A stretch of 51,116 nt of DNA. It comes from Chromera velia (lineage: Eukaryota; Sar; Chromeraceae). Position numbers and translations under genes: made by a program. The notes under the pieces were generated by a model. That model was not told the origin of the DNA, did no database searches, and saw only the letters and a list, made by a program, of their open reading frames with translations. The DNA is taken from NCBI GenBank assembly GCA_018398765.1, contig JAHBMJ010004305.1, positions 30,681 through 81,796 of the forward strand. The letters run 5' to 3'. Shown piece after piece: positions 21,414 through 31,101 of the stretch; the first letter of the stretch is position 1; each line of letters begins with the position of its first letter.

Positions 21414-22560
21414 CCGGGGCGCTTCCCCGCCAAGTATTACCCTCGACTTCTGTAGTCGCACTTCTGTAGTCGCCCCTCACCGCCGCCTAGCATTACCGCC
21501 CCCGATCGCCCGGGGCGCTTCCCCGCCAAGTATTACCCTCGACTTCTGTAGTCGCACTTCTGTAGTCGCCCCTCACCGCCGCCTTGCATTACCGCCCCCG
21601 ACCGCCTGGGGCGTTTCCCCGCCAAGTATTACCCTCGACTTCTGTAGTCACCCCTCACCGCCGCCTAGCATTGCCGCCCCCGACGGTCACCGCCCGGGGC
21701 GTTTCCCTGGCAAGTATTACCCTCGACTTCTGTAGTCGCACTTCTGTAGTCGCCCCTCACCGCCGCCTAGCATTGCCGCCCCCGACCGCCCGGGGCGCTT
21801 CCCCGCCAAGTATTACCCTCGACTTCTGTAGTCGCACTTCTGTAGTCGCCCCTTACCGCCGCCTACCATTGCCGCCCCCGACCGCCCGGGGCGCTTCCCC
21901 GCCAAGTATTACCCTCGACTTCTGTAGTTGCCCCTCACCGCCGCCTAGCATTGCCGCCCCCGACCGCCCGGGACGCTTCCCCGCTAAGTATTACCCTCGA
22001 GAGTCTCACTTCTATAGTCGCACTTCTGTAGTCGCCCCTCACCGCCGTCTAGCATTGCCGCCCCCGACCGCCCGGGGCGCTTCCCCGCCAAGTATTACCC
22101 TCGACTTCTGTAGTCGCACTTCTGTAGTCACGCCTCACCGCCGCCTAGCATTGCCGCCCCCGACCGCCCGGGGCGCTTCCCCACCAAGTATTACCCTCGA
22201 CTTCTGTAGTCGCACTTCTGTAGTCGCCCCTCACTGCCGTCTAGCATTGCCGCCCCCGACCGCCCGGGGCGCTTCCCCGCCAAGTATTACCCTCGACTTC
22301 TGTAGTCGCCCGTCACCGCCGCACCGCCGCTTAGCATTGCCGCCCCCGACCGCCCGGGGCGCTTCCCCGCTAAGTATTACCCTCGACTTCTGTAGTCGCA
22401 CTTCTGTAGTCACGCCTCACCGCCGCCTAGCATTGCCGCCCCCGACCGCCCGGGGCGCTTCCCCGCCAAGTATTACCCTCGACTTCTGCAGTCGCACTTC
22501 TGTAGTCACGCCTCACCGCCGCCTAGCATTGCCGCCCCCGACCGCTCGGGGCGCTTCCCG
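21414..22560. repeat. Satellite of about 96-bp units, 12 full copies and one partial
   Basis: Units start near 21414, 21510, 21605, 21693, 21790, 21886, 21968, 22072, 22168, 22264, 22352 and 22450, with a partial unit at about 22545. Spacing is mostly 95-98 bp, with shorter (82-88) and longer (104) variants caused by gain or loss of a CTTCTGTAGTCGCA subrepeat. A typical unit begins CGGGGCGCTTCCCCGCC, then AAGTATTAC, then CCTCGACTTCTGTAGTCG. All 12 full units keep AAGTATTAC exactly. The array begins 30 bp after the J-domain stop codon and ends about 50 bp before the Rep-like pseudogene. It stays open in one frame for about 1 kb because it lacks stops, not because it codes. Confidence 0.93.
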
Positions 22561-22875
22561 GCCAAATGTTACTAAGAAACGAAATATGATTTATCAAATT
22601 CTCCCAGTTATTTATTCTTTAGTATAATCTACTGCTACATCAAAGCGACGAAGCAGCTGGTTATTACATTCATTGGAAACTCCGTGGTAAGCCGTCTCTG
22701 GAGGAAACGCTGATATTAGAATAATGATCCACGGTCGAAACTGTCTAGAACCTCCTTTGAATTCAACTTTCGTCTTTTTTTTTTCTTATAGCGATCAAGT
22801 AGATCCAAAGCATCAGTGAAAGACCACCAAGATCCACGAAAATAATCAAGAATGACTCCTTGGTGAGCATTATAA

Positions 22876-23982
22876 CTAGGGGAGTCGACTTAAATTATTA
22901 TACGTAGACTTCATGACATAATATATAGAGTACCATACCTTTATAAATCACCTATACATCTAAAAGCTAGTTTTTTAGAATCTTTAGCTTTAATTACTTC
23001 CAACAAAGTCTACTTTATGTTGAGATGTTTTATATTACTGACGCAAATAATTATCAAAGATCAGTTGCCTCACATCATTAGAAAATAACTCATAATTGCG
23101 TAATCCGTAATAAATAACGTTTCTAGAGTGAACAGCCATAAACCCCGACCTTATCCTCCGCTACCCCCTCTGTATACATTTTTAACGAAGAATAGAATGT
23201 TATAGATTGGAGTGCTTACTTCGGATGTAAAAAGTATCCTTACAGATATGAGATCAACGGGCATATGACTCGCAAGGAGTCTACAAAAGTCTAGAAGGCG
23301 GGGGATTTCGCCAGAAAAATCCGTTGGAGAGGTATAGGGGCCCTCGCTATGAATACTTTTGAAGGAGATCATCTCCTAAAGGTTCATGGACGGGATGAGG
23401 TTGTCGCAGACAATGCAGCTGCAAAGGCATTTGTAACAGAGAAAGAGGGGGAAAAGGAGGAAGAGGAGGAAGAGGCGGATGAAGAGGAAGAGACGGAGGA
23501 AGAGGATGAGGAGTAAGAGGAGTGAAGAAAGGACATTAGGGAAGAATAAAGAGTATAGCAGGCTAGCATCGGCTAGCATTCGGAGCAGACTGCTTGTCTG
23601 TTATCCACCTGCCTACGTCCGCCTCCCTGCTTCTGTCTGCTGTCTGTCTGCCTGCATCTGCCTGCCTGTGTCTAGTAGAGTGTACCTGCATCTACCTGCC
23701 TGTCATATTCCCACCGGCTATCTTCATTGATCCCAGCTTTCAACTTTAAAATATGTCCGTAATCGTGTAATCTATAATTAATGAGAAGTGACATCATGTT
23801 TAAGGGGGGTTATCTCTAAATAATTTGAAGTAATCATCACCAAAACCGTCATAAAACAGCTTTACTAGCTCCACTTAACACTTTTGATATGATAATTAGC
23901 GAGTAAACAAGTTTTTTTTAGTGGTTTACTATTTTTTCATATTGGGATATAGGATCGTAATTTATTAAGTCAATCCCCCTAG
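22876..23982. mobile_element. 1.1-kb DNA transposon inserted in the Rep pseudogene
   Basis: The ends are inverted repeats: CTAGGGGAGTCGACTTAA at the left and CTAGGGGGATTGACTTAA (complement strand) at the right, 15 of 18 matching. The flanks GCATTATAA (22867-22875) and GCATCATAA (23983-23991) are a 9-bp target duplication with one difference. Removing the element and one flank brings the two Rep blocks into the same order with no gap, so the insertion is directly visible. A 9-bp duplication fits Mutator-like or Merlin-like elements. The interior has no recognised transposase, so it is non-autonomous or decayed. Confidence 0.85.
23295..23516 (+). CDS. Short acidic reading frame inside the 1.1-kb transposon, possible gene fragment
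   Basis: A 74-codon frame opens after a TAG at 23292-23294 and ends at a TAA at 23514-23516. The ATG inside it is at 23349, giving 55 residues. It reads GDHLLKVHGRDEVVADNAAAK and then an almost pure Glu/Asp tail. Composition looks coding rather than random, but no family is recognised and a splice acceptor is not obvious. It may be the remnant of a transposon protein or a captured exon. Confidence 0.3.
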   Translation, partial: KAGDFARKIRWRGIGALAMNTFEGDHLLKVHGRDEVVADNAAAKAFVTEKEGEKEEEEEEADEEEETEEEDEE

Positions 23983-24770
23983 GCATCATAACCGTCCCAC
24001 CATCTCGTTCCACGCGATTTCCGATAATAATTGTCACCAAACAAGAACTGCATCACCAAATCAGCTGTCCGACTTTTCCCAGTACCAGTCGCCCCATGAA
24101 AACAAAGAACAATAGGTTTCCATTTCCTGGGAGGTTCGTGATGGTCAAGAAAACGTTTGGCAACCTTGATCTGCTGATGGTTCCCTATCCGCGAGACTGC
24201 ACGCAAACCACTATCTAGAGCAAGCTGTCGATTGTGATCTAAATCTGACCGGTTTCCTTGCTTAAAAGAATCCCCTTGCTCCACGAAGTCACCTGATCTA
24301 GCACCTGACTTCTTGCAGTACTGGATAGCCTGTTGCGCTGTGCCTGCTCTGTGTTTAATGTGGGCAGAGTTGGTGAGACGTCTCTTCAGGCTTTCAAACT
24401 TGCTTGGATGTTTCAACTCGCAGTACCCTTGTAAATGAGGTGTCCCACGATCAGAAATCTCCTTTCCAAAGACAATGTAAGAAAACGGAAGGTTCTGTAG
24501 CCGCTTGACGTCCTCGTCTGTCCAGTTATTAATGGTGAAACAGAAGTTTCAGAGTTGAAGTTGTGGCATTGTTACGATGGTTCTTTTTTATAAGGAGACG
24601 GCTTCTCTTTAAGCTGATTTGATTATAGTTATGCGATCATCCCAGGCGTCCACACGGGGGGGGTATATGAGGGTTGCCGGCGGCGGGGTGGCATACAATC
24701 CTGGGAACCCCCCCCTGGGTCCGATTCGGACGGCGGCGGGATGGCTTCACGCAGCCGAGACCCCCCCCAG

Positions 24771-24817
24771 CCGTCTCCATGCCGTCTTCGACACTCTTGG
24801 AGACGGCATGGAGACGG
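24771..24817. repeat. Perfect 16-bp inverted repeat with a 15-nt loop
   Basis: CCGTCTCCATGCCGTC at 24771-24786 pairs perfectly with 24802-24817. The loop is TTCGACACTCTTGGA. It lies about 200 bp upstream of the Rep pseudogene start and about 230 bp before the next plus-strand start codon. The loop does not contain the NANTATTAC nonanucleotide of CRESS virus origins, so an origin role is not supported directly. Confidence 0.8.
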
Positions 24818-25044
24818 TAAGGAACCTCAAAACCTTCTGCTGTCAATCAATGAATCACATGGTCTCGCACAGCAATGCAGTTGATATCAGACCAATGTCC
24901 ATGATCAGCACAATTCATTGTTCTCGCGATTTGTTCATACGATGATCATACAGTATGTCAGTTTCAGGTGTTTGCATTGAACTCTTTGTTTCATTTTGTC
25001 AGCCTATCGTCAGCCTTAACTCTCTTTGGCCGTTTCATTTGAAG

Positions 25045-28000
25045 ATGGCCTCTCGCAAGGCAAAGTCTGCCTGGACTGAAGCAGACCAGCAGACTCTTAC
25101 AGAGCAGAATGGCACACCTGCGGCGGACGGGCAGTCTATTGACTGTGATGTATGCCACGTCAAGATCAAATTGAAGAACGCCTTCCACCTCCATGAATTC
25201 TATCACACAAAGGAGACAGTCATTCAGAAACCGAAAGGAGACGGCGAGGGGGGAGAAGGTAAAGAAGAGGGAAAGGACGATGCAGAGATGGGAGGAGTGG
25301 AAGAGAGAGATGATGGGGATAAAGTGATGGATGACTCAGAAACTCAGACAATCGTCACGATCCATGGACACTGTAGCACCGATAAGCACAAAGCCGGTCT
25401 TGTAGCAAAGAAGTCTGGGAAGAAGCAGAAAACTCTGTCTCAAGCCTGGGGTACGCCAGTGAGCGTGAAAAAGAAGTCCCGATCAGAGCAGCCTGACTCA
25501 ACCGCAGCCTCAGCTTCAGCTTCAGCCTCAGCTTCAGCCCCAGCTTCAGTCTCAGGTTCAGCCTCAGCTTCAGCCTCAGCAGCAGCGAGTTCTGCAAAAT
25601 CCGCCCCCTCCCAATCGTCCGGGCCCCCCCCCTGTTTGGGAATCCAGTACCTTTCCGCTTTAACAACCCATCATTCTTCATAATTGAAGAACAAACAACA
25701 TATTTCGCGCTGGCATTGAAGTATTCCAAAGACGGAGAGCTTTCTCAGTTTGAAGGAAAGGTTTCTACTATGGGTGTTTTGAAAGGGCTCACGTCTCTTC
25801 ATACGGCAAGGTGTGCAAATGAGGGGTCGACGAGGACATGCCAGTTGGTCTCTTCCTCCAGGATTGGAGATAACCGGTTGGAAGCAGCCGGCTTTCAGGC
25901 AGGCGCACAGTTCCGTTGGACCCAGTGTCATTCTTGTTATGACAAGAACAAGAATATAACCTTCGCAAAGTCCCCCATGGGTCTGAAGAAGCCATGGCTG
26001 AAGAAGATACAGACTGTCGAAGACATCTGCAAATGAGGGGTCGGTCTGACTCAGAATGAGAGAGACACAGCGGGGGGGAGGGAGGGAGAGAGAGAGGGAG
26101 GGATGAAGGGAAAGAGCAGAGAGGGAAAGAGGAAGGGAGGGAGGGAAGGTTTGAGGTTTTGGCTCAAGCCTTCTTTTTGAAAGTTATTCATTTCGATGTG
26201 TGTTTGTTCGTTTGTTTCTTTTTATGTTTGTAGGTGTATACACATGAAAAGGAGCTGCACGTTCTCAATATGAAACTCGCATGGAGGGAAGAGGATGGAA
26301 CTCTGTCAAACGAGGAGAGAGCAGAGATTGTGAAGCGTATCACAGAACTCTAGCCTCTTCATGAAGTCAGTCAAATCTGATCAAGATCTCACCCATGTTC
26401 CCCCTCTTTCTTTTTGTACTGCCCCCCCCCCCCTTCCCTTTCCACCCCTTTCTCTTCCTCTTTATGAATCGAAATCACCCCTCTCAGCCTAAGAGCCCTC
26501 TAAAGTCTGGTGTCCTCAAGTTTTTATTTGACATGCATAATGGATTTAACACTGTTGGTCCTTCTCTCCCGTTTTCTTTTCTTTCTTTATGCAGGCTGAA
26601 CAACGTGCTGTTGAAGTGTGGGTTGAGGCGAACAGCGGGACAAAGGGAAACGCAGCAAAGGCGGTGAATCCTGAGAAGTGGGGGGAGTTAGAGAAGAGGG
26701 TGAAGAACTTCAAAGATCGTCGCACCAACGTTAAGCATCTGAAGCTTTTAGACTTTTTAGAGACAGACGACTTCATGAAGAAGGTGATTCCGCTCTACAA
26801 AGAGGGGAAACTGGATGGAACCCCATGGTTGGATCTCTCTCGTGCCTTTGTCAACAGGTATTTGGGGTGGAAAAACGTCCCTCTGGGGGAGCAAGGCTCC
26901 GCGCTGGTACATGCTCTGTGTCTTGCGGGGGGTGAGGCGGTTCGAAATGATCTCTCGACTTACTTGGTCGGAATCAGCGAGAGATGGTGGAGACGATCGA
27001 AATCGAAATATGAGGGGGGGGTTGAAAACATCTACGACATTGAGCCTCCAGATCTAGCAAAACACTTAGAGACGGGAATGAAACGGGCCCCTGCAGCCTG
27101 GAGGAAGGACGGAAAGTACGGTGCAACTCTCTGCATGGATGGAACAAAGATCACGAGGAAGCACGTCTACTACCTACGGTTAGTCATTCTCTCTCTTCTC
27201 TTTCTTCCTGTTTCTTTTTCTCTATTTCTTTATTTCTCTCTCTCTCTTGAGTTTCTCTCGTATTCTTTTTTTTGTTTTTCTTTTCCCTCTCTGCCATTTC
27301 TTCTGTCGTTTTCTCTGATTCTTTATTCACTCTGTGTGGCTAACTAACTGCATGCGACTGCATGCAGGGTTTGTCAATGGATTGGAGGCTGCTACCCGAA
27401 GCAGTGTCTGTCAGGTGAGGACTACGACCCCTCTCACAACCCTCTCCAGATCAACGAGCTTGCGGAATACGTCACAACAGGGTTGCTTGTCCTCCACGAC
27501 GTGCGTCTCACCGTTATCGTTCTTGGCGCGAAGCTGCACAAAGAGCTCCTCTTGAATGATGAGGGAAAATTCAGGGATGACCTTATTGAGTGTGTTCTCA
27601 ACTACCCGTCGATCAAGCTGCTCAACGTCTGCTTTGACGGTGACACCGTGCAAGGCCCGTGGGTTGTGAAACACATCGAGAAGTTCCTGAGCGGTGAGAT
27701 TTCCTACATCGCTTCCAGTTGTACACCGCATGTCAGAAAGTGCATCCACCGTGCGGTGGTAATGGGATCCTGCCTCCTCTCGATTGGCCCTTTCCCCATT
27801 GATGCAGGCCTCTTTCCTTTTCTCCCCTCTGTTCCAGTCCGCGTGTAGAGGCCAAAAGATCACACCTCTGACTTTACGACCTGGCTGTTTTCTTCCCCAG
27901 CGGCAATCAAAGACGTGGCTGAGTATGAAAACATTCATCCATTCATGAAGGCGGGTGTTCTCCTCATTTAGATTGCTCTCCGAATCAATTGTCATCTCTC

Positions 28001-28898
28001 TCTTTCGAACAAAGGATTAGACCGAACAAGTCAGAATGCGGCTGAGGAAAACGTTCGAGCCAGGTGGATTTCTGGCACGTTGACTGAAAGTGTGGAGGGG
28101 TATGCAGAGGCCACCCGCAGGAATCACCGTTCAGCGTGGATTGGATCCACAGTTACATATGCACAGACTTCGACCCCTCAGCGAGAGAACAACAGCCCCA
28201 TCGAACATCACCATGGCGGTGTTCGCTTTCTTTCTTCCTCGCGTGAGTGTTCAGCAGCAGGCTACTTAGACCTGTGCCGCAAACGAACTTTAAAGGAAGA
28301 GACGCGGGCAAAATTGGAGAGGGGGAAGGCAGAGAGAGAAAAAAGAGAGGAAACAAAAGGAGATTTAGGGATGGACGAGTCAGTCGACGCTGCACCTGTG
28401 CGTGTCGAAGGGGCAAGCAGGTACAGAGAGCTCGCGCTTGACACAAGAGAGACAGCAAAACTGCTAACGTTTCTTTCAGAAGAGGTCACTTGTTTTGTTG
28501 TGAGCAAACAAGCAACAAAGAGTGTGGGAGTGGTACTTGAAAAGCTTGGCATTCCTGTTCCCAGGTTTGCTAGTCAAAAGTATCAGAATTTCAAAGAGAT
28601 GGCAGTTGTGTGGAAAGAAGTGACGGGAACTGCAAGAGGTGGTAGAGGGGGGGGTCAGACTTCTACTGCTGCTGCTGCGACCGTCATGGCCGTAGAAACG
28701 ACGGCAGACGCCATTATCAGAGAGAAAGAAGTGAGGCCTGCCGACTTTAACAGAGATGGCGACGACTTGTCAGACAATGACGGCTGTAAACATGATCTTG
28801 CAGAGGAGATGAGGGGGGTTGAGGGAAAGGATGATCTTAAGGTTGATGAGGAGATCAATCTTGATGAAATCCAGAGGCTTTTGGAAGAGCATTTATGA
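25045..28898 (+). CDS. Large zinc-finger protein of unknown function, possibly transposase-derived; one-base lesion in exon 1
   Basis: Proposed exons are 25045-26015, 26234-26329, 26595-27178, 27368-27693, 27901-27954 and 28015-28898. All junctions are phase-consistent, giving about 971 residues if one base is added to a C run at 25624-25632, where the frame breaks. A classical C2H2 finger (C-x2-C-x12-H-x3-H) occupies residues 34-54. Basic KKSGKKQKTLSQAW and a Ser/Ala repeat follow. Exon 3 encodes a conserved-looking globular region (VEVWVEANSG...SRAFVNRYLG...LCMDGTKITRK), continued by exon 4 (VCQWIGGCYPKQC...LLNVCFDGDTV). The two Asp-containing strands could be part of a DDE-type catalytic core, but the third acidic residue cannot be placed and no known transposase family is matched with confidence. 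No terminal inverted repeats flank it. The first donor (gtcgaa) and second donor (gtgaag) are weak. The C-terminus is acidic and ends LDEIQRLLEEHL. Confidence 0.55.
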
Positions 28899-29229
28899 GA
28901 AACGAATGCTGTAGATCAGTTTGCCGAAGAAGGGAAGTTGCAAAACAGTGATGCAGAGGTAAATGTGTTAGGGCAGACCAAACAGAGAGAGGCCAATTTG
29001 GAGGTGGTGACAGACTTTTTGATGCAGGAAGACACTCTTTTGGACTGTATTTTAATAAGCCAGAAAGAGTAAGTAGAAGGGAAGGCAAGCTAGCAAGGAA
29101 AGAGCATAACTGGGTCATTAACTTAATAGGTAGGCTGAGTAACCATTTGCCCCCGTCTTTGTGTTTTTTCCGTCAGAAGAGAAAAATAGTTATTTTAAGA
29201 AAATTCGGGTTTAGGGTTTAGAGGTGCCG
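28899..29229. other. 3' flank with a short TTTAGGG-like repeat
   Basis: No gene is visible. At 29207-29220 two adjacent TTTAGGG-type units (GGGTTTAGGGTTTAG) occur, the telomere unit of plants and several algae. Two copies are too few to claim a telomere remnant. Confidence 0.35.
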
Positions 29230-29749
29230 ATACCTTGGACATTAATTTGTGTCCATTTGTATGGTTTGACTTTCTTTTTCTTTTCTGCGGGCCTTCATAC
29301 AGGACCTGGGCCGGCCCCGACTAACGAGTATGCGCCGTGGAGGGGGGGGGACGCCGCCGCCGCCTGGCACCCTCTGTATACGTGGATGCAGAGAATGTAC
29401 ACACTCATTCATGCATTGTTAATCTGCATACTCTTTTTCTTTCATGCTCCATACGGACTGACTGACTGACCATATCTAACTATGGTGCCTGGACTTCTGT
29501 CAATCCATGCAACACTCTGGTAGTAAGAAAGTGTGTGTAAGAGATAAGTAGAAAAGCTATTAGAAAACAAAGCAACGAGTAAACGGATAGGTAGTAACAG
29601 CATGTGTTGTTTGCTCTTGCTTGGCTAAGGCCGGAGACGCCCCCACCTCATGCTCAGGCGGGATGGTCAGTGAAAGGGAGAGATAGTCTTAGATTGGTCT
29701 TGCCCACCTAGGCATGCATAGAATGGACACAAATTAATGTCCAGGGTAT
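29230..29749. mobile_element. 520-bp inverted-repeat element (MITE-like)
   Basis: The ends are 28-bp inverted repeats with one mismatch: ATACCTTGGACATTAATTTG at 29230-29249, continuing TGTCCATT, and its complement at 29722-29749. The interior is non-coding and includes a GC-rich stretch near 29310-29370. No clear target duplication is seen, so the exact ends may be a few bases off. Confidence 0.65.
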
Positions 29750-30183
29750 ACGTATATTATTATGAAGCCAAAAAAAAATGTGTGTGCGCATATACATGCA
29801 TTTATATATGGACCACGTATGTTTCACATCGGCATGCATGCACCTTGCCCATGCATGCAGAGGCATTTTGGGCCTGATAGCATCTTGATAGTCTATACTA
29901 AAGAAGAAATGATAGCCTATAGGATAATTTTTTTTCACAAATGAGTGGTGCTTCCATATAAAGAGTAGTCTCGAAGCTCAGGAGGCATACATGCATGGCA
30001 TGCCTCAGTGGAGGTAACACTGTACCACCAGAAGAGTAGCTCAGCATAATATCCAAGCATTCTTCAATCTAACCTAAAGGGAAGAAGAAGTCGTCAGCCT
30101 TCCGGGTAGACGGCCAGATTGGTACCCTGCAGAAAGGAGAAAACTTAAGAAAACTGTACATATAGAGAAAGGAGCATGCAGGG
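29750..30183. other. Intergenic DNA without a supported gene
   Basis: AT-rich sequence with several ATGCATGC words. Positions 30179-30183 (CAGGG) are the left target duplication of the adjoining LTR element. Nothing else is supported. Confidence 0.5.
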
Positions 30184-31096
30184 TGTTGTGAACCAACCTG
30201 AAGTCAGTCAATGAGCCGAGATGACAGAAAGCATGCGTGCGTCGGCGTGAGTCCTTACGTATGTTAAACAGCGAATGCGATCTAATTAGATGCATATAAG
30301 TACATGCTTTTCAGTTGTCAATGATTGAAGCATGTAAGTAGAAGATCGATTAATGAAGACAGTTTGAAGTCAAGTAGCGAATTGCCTTGTTGAATGAACA
30401 ACAAACATAAACAATAAATTCTGTGCACCTTGAGATACTTCAACTCCTGCATAGATCTTCACTGGTCTGTAGGAATTGGGGCTTTTCATTGTAGCAGATT
30501 GGTTCGATTCAGTTTTTCTTCTTCATTTGACTTCCCGTAACCGTTTTGGCGTGGGGAAGAGAAAGAACCGACTCAGAGGTAAGAATGGTCATTTCCTCCC
30601 GGCCTCTTTTATCCCCTCAGAAGAGAATGTGGCCGATCCGTTGACCAAGCCTATGTCCATCTCTTTACTCCTTCCTTTCTTCACCAATTTATCCTCTCGT
30701 CCTTCTTATAACCCTTCCCTTGGTTCGAGTGCCATTATGTTATAATTTAATTTTTCCACATGCATGAAAGAAAAGAAAAGAAAAAGAAAAGAATGTGTGT
30801 TGTAAACTAACCTGAAGTCAGTCAATGAGCCGAGATGACAGAAAGCATGCGTGCGTCGGTATGAGTCCTTGCGTGCGTTAAACAGCGAATGCGATCTAAT
30901 TAGATGCATGCAAGTACATGCTTTTCAGTTGATTGAAGCATGTAAGTAGAAGATCGATCAGTGAAGACAATTTGAAGTCAAATAGCGAATTGTCTTGTTG
31001 AATAAACAACGAACACATACAATAAATTCTGTGTACCTTGAGATACCTCAACTCCTGCATAGATCTTCACTGGTCTGTAGGAATTAGGGTTTTTCA
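30184..31096 (+). mobile_element. Internally deleted Ty1/copia LTR retrotransposon
   Basis: Two direct repeats of about 300 bp (30184-30488 and 30798-31096, roughly 90 percent alike by eye) begin TGTTGT and end TTTTCA. Both flanks are CAGGG (30179-30183 and 31097-31101), a perfect 5-bp target duplication. The 309-bp interior keeps the very end of a reverse transcriptase/RNase H polyprotein, including the copia-type signature SEENVADPLTKPM, and a purine tract (GAAAGAAAAGAAAAG) just before the 3' LTR. Gag, protease, integrase and most of the polymerase are gone. Orientation is plus. LTR divergence points to an old insertion. Confidence 0.93.
30489..30745 (+). pseudogene. 3' remnant of a copia polyprotein (RNase H end)
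   Basis: The frame reads FIPSEENVADPLTKPM and then a short Ser/Leu-rich tail to a TAA. The ADPLTKP element is the end of the RNase H region in Ty1/copia polyproteins. Only this end survives between the LTRs. Confidence 0.8.
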
Positions 31097-31101
31097 CAGG
31101 G

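Larger units (their letters stand above)
22612..24569 (-). pseudogene. rep: Endogenous CRESS-DNA-virus-type replication initiator (Rep), broken
   Basis: Two blocks on the minus strand make one Rep of usual length (about 280 codons) once the inserted transposon is discounted. Block 1 (24569-23983) carries, in order, an HUH endonuclease motif I (FTINNWT), motif II with HLQ in GTPHLQGYCE, motif III YCKK, and a superfamily 3 helicase Walker A (GATGTGKS), ending at WWDGYD. Block 2 (22875-22612) carries a Walker B-like VILDYF, a DRY segment, a KGG-type segment and a C-terminal arginine-rich motif, ending in a TAA. Breaks: an in-frame TGA at 24549-24551, six codons after the only ATG; a 1.1-kb transposon in the middle; a frameshift at a 10-A run near 22775-22784. 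Walker B has Tyr where the second acidic residue is usual. In viruses such Reps nick the origin and unwind it for rolling-circle replication. This copy cannot make a full protein. The closest family (circo-, nano-, bacilladna- or unclassified) cannot be decided by eye. Confidence 0.87.

Noticed and set aside
21414-22560. CRISPR-like array
   Set aside because: Units are contiguous tandem copies with no unique spacers, in a eukaryotic genome.
21584-22627. 347-codon open frame across the 96-bp satellite
   Set aside because: It is open because the repeat lacks stops in that frame; units with indels shift the frame and still stay open, and no splice or start context supports coding.
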